Shown: positions 46,757 through 54,554 of the stretch, piece after piece
How the letters are laid out: every line of letters begins with the position of its first letter
How positions within the stretch are numbered: position 1 is the stretch's first letter
Assembly: GCA_021205095.1 (NCBI GenBank)
Contig: JAJPYE010000042.1
Location: 1-60,199 of the forward strand
DNA: 60,199 nucleotides
Origin: Oscillospiraceae bacterium
GTDB lineage: Bacteria; Bacillota; Clostridia; Oscillospirales; Oscillospiraceae
Direction of reading: 5' to 3'
Notes under the pieces: model-generated
The model's input: the letters and a program-made list of their open reading frames with translations, nothing else
What the model was told of the DNA's origin: nothing
Databases searched by the model: none
Position numbers and translations under genes: made by a program

Positions 46757-46991
46757 AAATCGTATAAAGTAAACATTTTGCCCACTATTGAATGACTTGA
46801 GTATACCACGCTAGCTAGTGAAAATCAATAATTAATCACAAAAAATAAATTAATGCCAACGAAAGGCGCGACGAAAAGGATCTGCTTGTTAGACAAAAAA
46901 GCAGACCCTCGCTTGTGTTGCGAGAAAATCCCAACATTCTGCCCTTTTGTGCTGATTTTTTAGGTTCGGTAAAAGGACAGCAGAAAGGAAT
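46757..46991. other. Predicted invertible promoter segment (235 bp)
   Basis: This AT-rich, non-coding segment is bounded by inverted 28-bp sites. It carries one good promoter, on the minus strand at 46800-46828, pointing away from the adhesin. Two small hairpins, TCTGCTT/AAGCAGA (46881-46905) and CTCGC/GCGAG (46908-46924), lie behind it. On the plus strand only weak promoter-like sequences are seen (TTGCCC-18-TATACC near 46780, TTGTGC-17-TAAAAG near 46948), so the adhesin appears OFF in this orientation. Confidence 0.7.
46800..46828 (-). promoter_or_regulatory. Promoter inside the invertible segment
   Basis: On the minus strand: TTGATT (46823-46828), 17-bp spacer, TATACT (46800-46805), with a TG extension (TGGTATACT). 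After inversion it would occupy about 46920-46948 on the plus strand, giving the adhesin mRNA a leader of about 95 bases. Confidence 0.75.
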
Positions 46992-47019
46992 TTACAACAG
47001 AATGATTGTTCTGTGGTGA
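46992..47019 (+). repeat. Right recombination site of the invertible segment
   Basis: The arms TTACAACAGAA (46992-47002) and TTCTGTGGTGA (47009-47019) flank core TGATTG (47003-47008), the exact reverse complement of the left core. It lies 31 bases upstream of the adhesin ATG. No T-run follows, so unlike the left site it should not terminate transcription heading for the adhesin. Confidence 0.8.
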
Positions 47020-47050
47020 AACGCCAATGCTTTAAAGGAGAGCAAAGCCG

Positions 47051-50000
47051 ATGAAAAAGCGTATTATAAGCCTTGTCCTTCTGCTGGCGCTGACCTTGTC
47101 CCTGGGCGGACTTTCGACGGCGTTTGCGGAGGAAGTGACGGGCCAGACGACCGACGAGGTCGTTGCGTCCGCCAGGGAGACGGAAGCTCCCGTTGCGTCG
47201 GAGACCCCGGAGGAGACGGACTCCGACGAGACTGAGGAACCCGTTGAGGAGGCGGACTCCGGCGAAGCCGAGGAACCCGCCGAGGAGGTGGAACTCGACG
47301 AGACCGAGGAACCCGAAGAATCCCCGGAGGCAACAACGGAGGCGGCGTCAGAGGACGATGAGGAGGAAGAGATCGTCTCCGATGTCGGGGAAGTCGTGGT
47401 TTCCTCCAATGCCCTGATGGCTGTTGCAAGTGTGGCAGCGACTGCCGAGGAAGTGCAGGCGCTGATCGACGCCCTGCCCACGGCGGCGGAGTATGCGGAA
47501 CTGGACTTGGATGCGCAGAACGAAGCCTATGACCTGATTCAAGAAGCCAGCGAAGCCTATGACGCCCTCTCCGAGGAGGAACAGGCAGCGGTGGATGATT
47601 CCAGGCTGGATGAGCTGTTCGCCTATCTCAACGGGGAAACTTCGACGATAGATGGAGATGCGGTCGCGCAGATTGGGGAGGAGACGTATGACACCCTTCA
47701 GGCCGCCTTGGATGCGGCGGAATCGGGCGATACCGTCACGCTGCTGGCCAATATTGAGGTAAACTGCTCAACAGCGGATTATGCGAAGATTAATAAGAGC
47801 GTTACGATAGACTTGGGGAACCATACAATCACCGTTACAGGCACGAGCGGATCCTATGCACTGTTTCGTGTGACTTCCTCCGGGAAGGTAACGGTAAAGA
47901 ACGGCACTGTTGAAGGAATGGCGGGCAGCAGCAAAGCAAAATGTTTTGTAATTTATGCAGAAGGAACTGCGGACAGTGAGAGAGACATAGCGCTGGAGAA
48001 TGTTACGATTCAGAACTTTGCATCTGCTACCAGTACAAACTCAGTGAATGGAACGGTATATGTGAAATATGGCAGCTTCTCTGCCACAGTCTGTAAGTTT
48101 TTGAACAATGACTGCCGTGGTTTCCATGTGGATTGTCAAAATGTTGGTACTGTGGTTGTTAATGGATGCACTGTGAGTGGCAACAGCGTTTCTGCATATG
48201 CCTATGGCGTTGGATTTTATGTTGTGCGTGCAAAATCCGTTGAAATAAAAGACAGCATTATCGATAATAATGCTGGCACCTATTTGATGTTCGGCGGTGG
48301 CTTTGCTGTTTTAGAATCATCGTCGGTCAATATAGTGAAAAACCAGATCTGTAAAAACACAAGCAATCGCTACGGGGGCGGAATTCTTCTAATGAATCTG
48401 TCTGGGAATTTGCTTATACAAGGCAATACGATTACCGAGAACAGCGGTGTAGTGTATGGCGGCGGTGTATGCATAATGAATACCGATGATTCGAGTGATT
48501 TAGGCAGCGTAACCGTGAGCGAAAATACCATTTCCAATAACACTGTGACGGATTATAACAGCCGAGAGCAACTCGGTATTTCCAGAGGCGGCGGTTTGCT
48601 GCTGTGGGATACAAATCAGACGCATACCAACAGCGGAAACTACGTGTTCGAGAAAAATACAATATCCAACAACACAGCGGAAACGCCCACCTATACAGCC
48701 AAAAACGGCACAAGTCGGGGCGGAGGACTCAGTTTGTGCGTTTATGACACGAGCCGGGAAATTCAAATATTGTCTGGCAGCATTACTGGAAACTCTGCGG
48801 ATTGGGGCGGAGGTATTGATTATACCTACAAGGACAGTACGGTGCTGCGTCTATACAACGCCCTGGTGACAGGAAATACCGCGCCCAGAGGCGGCGGCAT
48901 ATGGGCTTGTCCAACTTCGCAAACCACCATGTATGTAACGTTTGGGGGCGCGATTTACAAGAACACCTCAACAGGCTCTTTCGTTTATAGTAGCGCGACA
49001 TTTTCTGCTACGGGCTGTGATATACGTTTTGAGGGAAATGATTCGGATATGCTAGACTATATTAACAGCTATGAAGGGGAAGCATATGCCAGCGTCGTTT
49101 CCCGCGCTCTTGGAGGCGTTTTGCTCGATTGGTACAGCGATGAGACAGAGGCTCGCTATTCTGATGGAGATACAGCAGTCAATATATCGGATTATCAGAA
49201 CCGAATTACTTCTTTTGGATTGTATGCAGGACTGAGTGAGTACGGCATTGAGGTGGCGAAGGATGCGGCTGCGTTGATTATTTCCGGCAATACAGCCACT
49301 ATGCTTGGCGGTGCCATTGCGTCCAACAGCGAGGTTATCTTTGGAGAAGAAGGAGCGACCTCCGTTGCCGTCACCAAGGAATGGGCGACCAGCGATGGGT
49401 CGGAGCTTGACGAGGATTTGCTTCCCGAATCTGTCACCGTGCAGTTGGTGCGTGTGGACAGCGAGGAGAACGAGGTAAATCTGGAATCTGTGGAGCTGAC
49501 GGCGGCTAACGGCTGGAGCTACACCTTTGAGGAGCTGCCGACAAACTACACTTATAAAGTGGTAGAAACCTCCGAAGGCGATTATACGTCCGCCCAGTCC
49601 GAGATGACCAAGGATGCGGACGGGAATTATTCGGTGACAATCACTAATACGATTGAGCTGACGGACGTCACCGTAACTAAGACCTGGGACGACGCAGACG
49701 ACCAGGACGGCAAGCGGCCTGAGAGCGTTACGGTTCGGCTGCTGGCAGGCGGCGAGGAAGTGGAGAACGCTGAACTCACCGAGGAGAACGGCTGGACGTA
49801 TGCGTTCACCAGCCTGCCCAAGTATGAAAACGGCGAGGAGATCGAATACACCGTCACGGAGGACGCGGTGACGGACTATTCCACCACCTATGACGGGTAT
49901 GCAATCACCAACAGCTACACCCCCGGCCAGGTCAGCGTCACTGTGACCAAGGCGTGGGACGACGCAGACGATCAGGACGGCCTTCGGCCTGAAAGCGTCA

Positions 50001-50527
50001 CCGTGACGTTGGTGAAAAACGGCGAGGCCACGGAGCAGACTGTGACCCTGAACGCTGAGAACAACTGGACGGCCAGCTTCACTGCTCTGGATGAGTATAC
50101 AGGCGGGGAGAAGAATGTCTATACTGTCCAGGAGGCGGCCACAGAGGGCTATACCAGCGTCGTGACCGGGGACGCGGCCACGGGCTTTGTGATCACCAAC
50201 ACCCACACCCCGACGGTGACGCCTCCCCCGGAGGAGACCGAGACGCCGGAGGAGTCCACAACGCCGACGGAGACCGAAACCCCGGAGGAGTCCACAACGC
50301 CTACAGAGACCGAGACACCGACCGAGACTGAGACGCCCACGGAGTCCGCAACACCCACTGACCCGGACGCGACCGCCTCAACCGTGGTGATCACCCCTGT
50401 TCCCACGACCACGGCCACTTCCCCGGATACGGGAGACGACAGCAACGCCCTGCTGTGGCTGGTTCTGCTGCTCCTGTGCGCCGGCGGCGCTGCGGCAGTG
50501 CTGGTGGTAAGGAAACGGAAGGAATAA
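47051..50527 (+). CDS. Cell-wall-anchored adhesin: beta-helix, three CnaB repeats, SPDTG sorting signal
   Basis: The 1158-residue surface protein has a signal peptide (cleavage after AFA, residue 26) and an acidic Glu/Pro/Thr stalk (about 27-115). A short helical module follows (EEVQALIDALPTAAEYAELD, about 135-195), then a right-handed beta-helix-like passenger (about 205-765) with Asn/Gly turn repeats. Three CnaB-type repeats start near 771, 873 and 960; the last two share TW/AWDDADDQDG. A T-P-E-rich wall-spanning linker (about 1057-1118) leads to SPDTG (1124-1128), a membrane helix and the basic tail RKRKE. Sortase anchoring is expected. AAAGGAG precedes the ATG. The passenger DNA (about 47750-49350) is clearly more AT-rich than its surroundings, suggesting transfer or domain exchange. 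Confidence 0.88.
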   Translation: MKKRIISLVLLLALTLSLGGLSTAFAEEVTGQTTDEVVASARETEAPVASETPEETDSDETEEPVEEADSGEAEEPAEEVELDETEEPEESPEATTEAASEDDEEEEIVSDVGEVVVSSNALMAVASVAATAEEVQALIDALPTAAEYAELDLDAQNEAYDLIQEASEAYDALSEEEQAAVDDSRLDELFAYLNGETSTIDGDAVAQIGEETYDTLQAALDAAESGDTVTLLANIEVNCSTADYAKINKSVTIDLGNHTITVTGTSGSYALFRVTSSGKVTVKNGTVEGMAGSSKAKCFVIYAEGTADSERDIALENVTIQNFASATSTNSVNGTVYVKYGSFSATVCKFLNNDCRGFHVDCQNVGTVVVNGCTVSGNSVSAYAYGVGFYVVRAKSVEIKDSIIDNNAGTYLMFGGGFAVLESSSVNIVKNQICKNTSNRYGGGILLMNLSGNLLIQGNTITENSGVVYGGGVCIMNTDDSSDLGSVTVSENTISNNTVTDYNSREQLGISRGGGLLLWDTNQTHTNSGNYVFEKNTISNNTAETPTYTAKNGTSRGGGLSLCVYDTSREIQILSGSITGNSADWGGGIDYTYKDSTVLRLYNALVTGNTAPRGGGIWACPTSQTTMYVTFGGAIYKNTSTGSFVYSSATFSATGCDIRFEGNDSDMLDYINSYEGEAYASVVSRALGGVLLDWYSDETEARYSDGDTAVNISDYQNRITSFGLYAGLSEYGIEVAKDAAALIISGNTATMLGGAIASNSEVIFGEEGATSVAVTKEWATSDGSELDEDLLPESVTVQLVRVDSEENEVNLESVELTAANGWSYTFEELPTNYTYKVVETSEGDYTSAQSEMTKDADGNYSVTITNTIELTDVTVTKTWDDADDQDGKRPESVTVRLLAGGEEVENAELTEENGWTYAFTSLPKYENGEEIEYTVTEDAVTDYSTTYDGYAITNSYTPGQVSVTVTKAWDDADDQDGLRPESVTVTLVKNGEATEQTVTLNAENNWTASFTALDEYTGGEKNVYTVQEAATEGYTSVVTGDAATGFVITNTHTPTVTPPPEETETPEESTTPTETETPEESTTPTETETPTETETPTESATPTDPDATASTVVITPVPTTTATSPDTGDDSNALLWLVLLLLCAGGAAAVLVVRKRKE

Positions 50528-50529
50528 AC

Positions 50530-50913
50530 GTGACGGAGTCAGTTTCCTATGAAAAGCTTCTGACCGATTTGCAGACGGTCAGCGCTGCGCTGACCGAAAC
50601 CGACCCCGCCTCTGCGGGGCCGGTGGCGGAGGCCGCGGAGATCATCCCCGTCCTGACCAGCCGTATTACCGAGCTGGAAGAGAAGCTGGCCGCCGTGGAG
50701 CAGCAGATCCAGCGGCGCAAGGAGCGTCAGCATGAGGGCATCGTGGCCGCCCAGGAGCGGGGCGTAGCCTTCGGACGGCCCCGGATGCCCATGCCGGATA
50801 ATTTTGAAGAGGTGAAAAACCTCTGGTTCACCCGGCAAATATCCTCCCGCGAGGGAGCCAGAAGACTGGGCGTCAGCCAGGACACGTTCCTCCGCTGGTG
50901 CGGAAGAAGATAA
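50530..50913 (+). CDS. Resolvase-derived HTH protein without catalytic domain
   Basis: In this 127-residue protein, residues 1-55 are helical with a heptad-like stretch (ITELEEKLAAVEQQIQRRKE, about 45-65). The C-terminal part reads as the end of a serine resolvase: RQHEGIVAAQERGVAFGRPR, then MPDNFEEVKNLWFTRQISSR and the HTH EGARRLGVSQDTFLRWCGRR. The catalytic Ser domain is absent. GTG 50530 lies two bases after the adhesin stop with GGAAGGA upstream, so it is co-expressed with the adhesin. It may bind recombination-like sites or regulate the cassette; that is inference. Confidence 0.72.
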   Translation: MTESVSYEKLLTDLQTVSAALTETDPASAGPVAEAAEIIPVLTSRITELEEKLAAVEQQIQRRKERQHEGIVAAQERGVAFGRPRMPMPDNFEEVKNLWFTRQISSREGARRLGVSQDTFLRWCGRR

Positions 50914-50918
50914 AACCC

Positions 50919-50950
50919 ATCCCCCTTGCCATTTGGCGAGGGGGATTATT
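50919..50950 (+). terminator. Terminator of the adhesin operon
   Basis: The 12-nt arms 50919-50930 and 50935-50946 (ATCCCCCTTGCC, one G-U) have a four-base loop. The T-tract after it is weak. Confidence 0.65.
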
Positions 50951-51026
50951 GCGTCTTTGTTAAACGTGAAAACAATCTTGCCAAAAAAGTGGCGGGCGCA
51001 ATGCGACAATTTGGGAAGATTGCCTA

Positions 51027-51054
51027 TTGCAAGTCGCGGGAAAAGTGGTATTAT
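51027..51054 (+). promoter_or_regulatory. Probable promoter of the V-ATPase operon
   Basis: TTGCAA (51027-51032), 16-bp spacer, TATTAT (51049-51054), about 100 bases before the first gene. The leader is AT-rich (TTTTAACTGGGTTAAATTTTAC) with no recognised motif. Confidence 0.5.
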
Positions 51055-51158
51055 ATAAAAGGAATAATTTTAACTGGGTTAAATTTTACTTATCCGTGAC
51101 AGGATTTTGACTGTTTTGCGGATAATAGGAAGAAAGCCTGTTTTGGAGGTGTTTTTGT

Positions 51159-51473
51159 ATGTCATTGGAGGCGTTGGATACCATCGCCTTGGCGGAGGAA
51201 AAAGCGCGACAGATCCGTGCCGCTGCCGTGACGGAGGCGAAAAGGTCTGTTCAGGAGGCGGAGGACGCCGTGACAGTGATGATCGCCGCCGCAGACGGAA
51301 AGGCCGAGGATGAGCTGAAGGAGCTGACCCGGAAGGCGGATGAAAAGGCGAAGGAGGACGCGGGCGTCCTTGCGTCCAACACCCGCAACAAGGAGGCAGC
51401 TATGCGGGCCAAGGCCGAAAGGCGGATGGATGAGGTCGTGGACGGAATCGTGGAAAGGATCGTGAACGGCTGA
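51159..51473 (+). CDS. ntpF: V-type ATPase peripheral stalk subunit G/H
   Basis: The 104-residue, nearly all-helical protein is rich in Ala, Glu and Lys (EEKARQIRAAAVTEAKRSVQ), fitting the coiled-coil stalk that pairs with subunit E. TTGGAGG precedes the ATG. Its stop shares one base with the ntpI start. It is named after the first gene of the Enterococcus ntp operon, where order is also F-I-K-E-C-G-A-B-D. Confidence 0.8.
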   Translation: MSLEALDTIALAEEKARQIRAAAVTEAKRSVQEAEDAVTVMIAAADGKAEDELKELTRKADEKAKEDAGVLASNTRNKEAAMRAKAERRMDEVVDGIVERIVNG

Positions 51474-53416
51474 TGTCCATTGTCAGAATGAAAAAGCTCC
51501 GCGTCATCGCCATCCGCAGCCAGCGGGATGAGCTGATGCGCTCACTGGTGCATTTGGGCTGCGTTCAGGTTCACGAGCCGGAGGAAATGCTTTCAGACCC
51601 GGATGCCGCAGCGCTGCTCCGCCCGGAAAGGGCGGGGCTTATGAACGCCAGGAACCGGCAGGCGGAAATGCAGTCCGCCATCAAGGTTCTGGAGCGATAC
51701 GCCCCGGAAAAGAAAAAGCTTCTGTCCTCCCGGCCTGAGGTGCGGGAAACGGACTTTCTGGACGAGGAGGCCCAGGAGCGGGATTACGCTCTGGCCTGTC
51801 AGCTAAACGAGTGGGACGGACAGATCCGGCGCATTACCGCGGAGGAGAGCCGCCTGCGGGCGGAGGTCGAGTCCCTTCGGCCCTGGGAAGCCCTGGACGC
51901 GCCGCTGAGCGGCGCGGGAACCAAGACCTGTGGCCTGCTGCTTGCCACCGCCCCGGCGGAGACCGATATGGCCGCTGTGCGGGAGGCTGTGGAGCAGACC
52001 TGCCAGGAGGCGGAGATCATGTCCGTGTCCCAGGACGAGCAGCAGCAATGCTTCATTGTCATCACCCTGCGCTCGGAGATGGACGCGGTGGAGGAGGCCC
52101 TTAAAAACGCCGGATGCGGCGAGGCCGCCTTTCCGGGAGAGACCGGCACCGCCGTGGAGGGCATTGCCCTTCGGGAGCGGCAGCTTGCGGAGCTGGCGGC
52201 CCAGAAGACGGAGATCACCGCCCTGGTGGCGGAGCAGGGACCCCAGGCCCCCAATCTGCGCCTGACGGCTGACCGCCTCGCAACGGAGGCAGCGCGGGCC
52301 GAGGCCAGCGAGCGCCTTCGGGGGACGGACAACATCGTGGCCCTGGAGGGCTGGTGTCCCGCCCCGGACACGGAGCGGCTGGAGGCCGCCCTTGCAAAGC
52401 TTGACTGCGCCTGGGAGTTTTCCGACCCCGCGCCGGAGGAATATCCCAACGTGCCGGTGAAGCTGCAAAACAAAAAGCTCGTTCAGTCCATGAACGTCAT
52501 CACGGAGATGTATTCCCTGCCCGCTTACGACGGGGTGGATCCCAACGCGCTGATGTTCCCGTTCTTTATTTTGTTTTACGGCATTATGTTCGCGGATATG
52601 GGCTATGGCCTTCTGATGCTGATTATCGGTATTGTGGCCAAGACCAAGGTAAAGCCCCGCGGCGGCGCGGGCCATCTGATGACCCTGATGATTTTTGGCG
52701 GTATCAGCACGTTCGTGTTCGGCGCGCTGACCGGCGGTTTCTTCGGCGATTTTCTGCCTCAGTTGGCGGCGGTCATAAACCCGGACACTACCTTCACCGC
52801 TATGCCCAGCCTGTTCACGCCCCTGGACGACACTATGATGATTCTGATCGGGTCGCTGGTTCTCGGCGTGATTCAGATCTTCACCGGCATGATCGTCAGT
52901 GTGGTGCATAAGTGCAAAAACGGCGAGTTTCTCAGCGCCCTGTTCGACGAGGTGGCCTGGTGGTGCATCCTGATCGGCCTTGTGCTTGTGTTCCTGGGAA
53001 CCCCAGTGCTGCTGATTATCGGCGCGGTGCTGCTGGTGGTGGGCCAGTTCGTCCAGAAAAAGAGCTTTATGGGCGGCCTGACCGGCCTGTTCGGCGCGAT
53101 TTACAACGGCGTCACCGGCTATTTCAGCGATATTTTGTCCTATTCCCGTCTGATGGCCCTGATGCTGGCCGGCAGCGTTATCGCCATGGTGTTCAACACC
53201 CTGGGCGCCATGACCGGGAACGTGGTGGTGTTCATTATCATCGCCATGATCGGCAACGCCCTGAACTTCGGACTGAACCTGCTGGGCTGCTTTGTCCATG
53301 ATCTGCGTTTGCAGGTGCTGGAATTTTTCAATCGTTTCTACAAGGACGGCGGCAAAGCCTTTAAGCCGCTGACTGTCAATACAAAATATGTGGATATAAT
53401 CAAGGAGGAAATCTAA
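51473..53416 (+). CDS. ntpI: V-type ATPase subunit I (a-type stator)
   Basis: The 647-residue subunit has a cytosolic coiled-coil half (about 1-340) and a membrane half with seven to eight spans. The last part carries SDILSYSRLMALMLAGSVIA, with the Arg that faces the rotor Glu, and a C-terminal GNALNFGLNLLGCFVHDLRL. It forms the ion half-channels. It lies between the stalk and rotor genes, with a two-base gap to ntpK. Confidence 0.92.
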   Translation: MSIVRMKKLRVIAIRSQRDELMRSLVHLGCVQVHEPEEMLSDPDAAALLRPERAGLMNARNRQAEMQSAIKVLERYAPEKKKLLSSRPEVRETDFLDEEAQERDYALACQLNEWDGQIRRITAEESRLRAEVESLRPWEALDAPLSGAGTKTCGLLLATAPAETDMAAVREAVEQTCQEAEIMSVSQDEQQQCFIVITLRSEMDAVEEALKNAGCGEAAFPGETGTAVEGIALRERQLAELAAQKTEITALVAEQGPQAPNLRLTADRLATEAARAEASERLRGTDNIVALEGWCPAPDTERLEAALAKLDCAWEFSDPAPEEYPNVPVKLQNKKLVQSMNVITEMYSLPAYDGVDPNALMFPFFILFYGIMFADMGYGLLMLIIGIVAKTKVKPRGGAGHLMTLMIFGGISTFVFGALTGGFFGDFLPQLAAVINPDTTFTAMPSLFTPLDDTMMILIGSLVLGVIQIFTGMIVSVVHKCKNGEFLSALFDEVAWWCILIGLVLVFLGTPVLLIIGAVLLVVGQFVQKKSFMGGLTGLFGAIYNGVTGYFSDILSYSRLMALMLAGSVIAMVFNTLGAMTGNVVVFIIIAMIGNALNFGLNLLGCFVHDLRLQVLEFFNRFYKDGGKAFKPLTVNTKYVDIIKEEI

Positions 53417-53418
53417 CC

Positions 53419-53907
53419 ATGGAACTTCTCAGTAATTTCGGCGGCCTCGGCCTGGCCTTTTTGGGCGGCGCCCTGGCGGTAGGGTTTAGCTGCGCCGGCT
53501 CTGGCAAGGGAACCGGCTGCGTGGGCGAGGCGGCCACCGGCCTTCTGGCGGAGCAGCCCGAAGCCTTCGGCAAATGCCTGATCATGCAGGTGCTGCCCGG
53601 CACCCAGGGCCTGTACGGCCTGGTGGTCTGGTTTATGGCCATGATGCAGATCGGCCTGTTCGGCGGCTCCGGCCTGGTGGATCTGACCCTGGCCCAGGGC
53701 TTCAGCGTTTTCAGCGCCTGCATCCCCATGGCCATCGGCGGCTATATCACCGCTGTCGCCCAGGGCAGAACGGCTGCGGCCTCTATAAACCTGATGGCCA
53801 AGAATCCTGACGACTGGTCCAGGGGCATCATCATGTGCGTCGTGGTTGAGTTCTATGCAATTTTGTCCCTGCTCGCGTCTATTCTGATGCTGCTCCAGGC
53901 GGTCTGA
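53419..53907 (+). CDS. ntpK: V-type ATPase rotor proteolipid (subunit K), sodium-type residues
   Basis: The 162-residue, four-helix proteolipid is a duplicated c subunit. Helix 4 keeps the ion-carrying Glu (E144 in VVVEFYAIL), and helix 2 has LPGTQGLYG with L59, T62 and Q63; helix 3 has AVAQGRTAAA with Q115. These five positions match the Na+ ligands described for Enterococcus hirae NtpK (L61, T64, Q65, Q110, E139), so Na+ rather than H+ transport is predicted. The ribosome site is AAGGAGG. Confidence 0.92.
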   Translation: MELLSNFGGLGLAFLGGALAVGFSCAGSGKGTGCVGEAATGLLAEQPEAFGKCLIMQVLPGTQGLYGLVVWFMAMMQIGLFGGSGLVDLTLAQGFSVFSACIPMAIGGYITAVAQGRTAAASINLMAKNPDDWSRGIIMCVVVEFYAILSLLASILMLLQAV

Positions 53908-53918
53908 GGCGGAGCGCT

Positions 53919-54518
53919 ATGAACGGCATTGAAAAGATCACCGCCCGCATCGAGGCAGACGCGGCGGCGGATGCCGCCCGTATTGCAGAGGAGACAAAGG
54001 CGCAGTGTGACGGCATCCGCGAGGAGGGCGAGAAAAAAGCCCAGGAACGCTACTGGGAGAAGGTTCGCCAGGGCGTGAAGGCCACGGAGGATAGAACGCA
54101 GCGCCTGGCGAAAACCGCCGATATGGAGGCGCGGAAAAGCGTTCTTGCCTGCAAGCAGGAGATCGTGGCGGAGGCGTTCGCCAAGGCAGAGGAAAAAATC
54201 CGGGCCCTGTCCGGGGATCAATACATCGGTTTTCTGGCGTCTATGGCCGCAAGAGCGGCTGTTACGGGAACGGAGGAGCTGGTGCTGTCCGCGGAAGACA
54301 AAAAGACCATCGGCAGCAAGGTGCTGTCCAAGGCCAACGCCCGGCTGACAGGGGCCGGAAAGCCGGGACGGCTGACCCTGGCCGACGAGACTGGCGACTT
54401 CACCTGCGGCCTGATCTGCCGGAAGGGCAGCATATCCGTCAACTGCACCGTGGAGGTGCTGATGGCGCAGGCCAGGGAGGATATGGCCTCCCAGGTGGCC
54501 GCCGAGCTGTTTTCGTGA
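53919..54518 (+). CDS. ntpE: V-type ATPase peripheral stalk subunit E
   Basis: The 199-residue protein has a long helical N-terminal half (IEKITARIEADAAADAARIA) and a C-terminal globular domain that binds the catalytic head (GLICRKGSISVNCTVEVLMA). The length is typical. It starts 11 bases after ntpK. Confidence 0.88.
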   Translation: MNGIEKITARIEADAAADAARIAEETKAQCDGIREEGEKKAQERYWEKVRQGVKATEDRTQRLAKTADMEARKSVLACKQEIVAEAFAKAEEKIRALSGDQYIGFLASMAARAAVTGTEELVLSAEDKKTIGSKVLSKANARLTGAGKPGRLTLADETGDFTCGLICRKGSISVNCTVEVLMAQAREDMASQVAAELFS

Positions 54519-54554
54519 TGGCGGCCCGTATCATATTGGCAAGGGGGAAATAAC

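Noticed and set aside
46729-47019. The chromosome dimer resolution site dif
   Set aside because: The sites share the 11-6-11 layout but not the AT-rich Firmicute dif consensus, there are two in inverted orientation, and a dedicated recombinase is adjacent.
50222-50370. Tandem DNA repeats rich in ACGCCGACGGAGACC-type units
   Set aside because: They code the Thr/Pro/Glu wall-spanning linker of the adhesin, a common low-complexity stalk.
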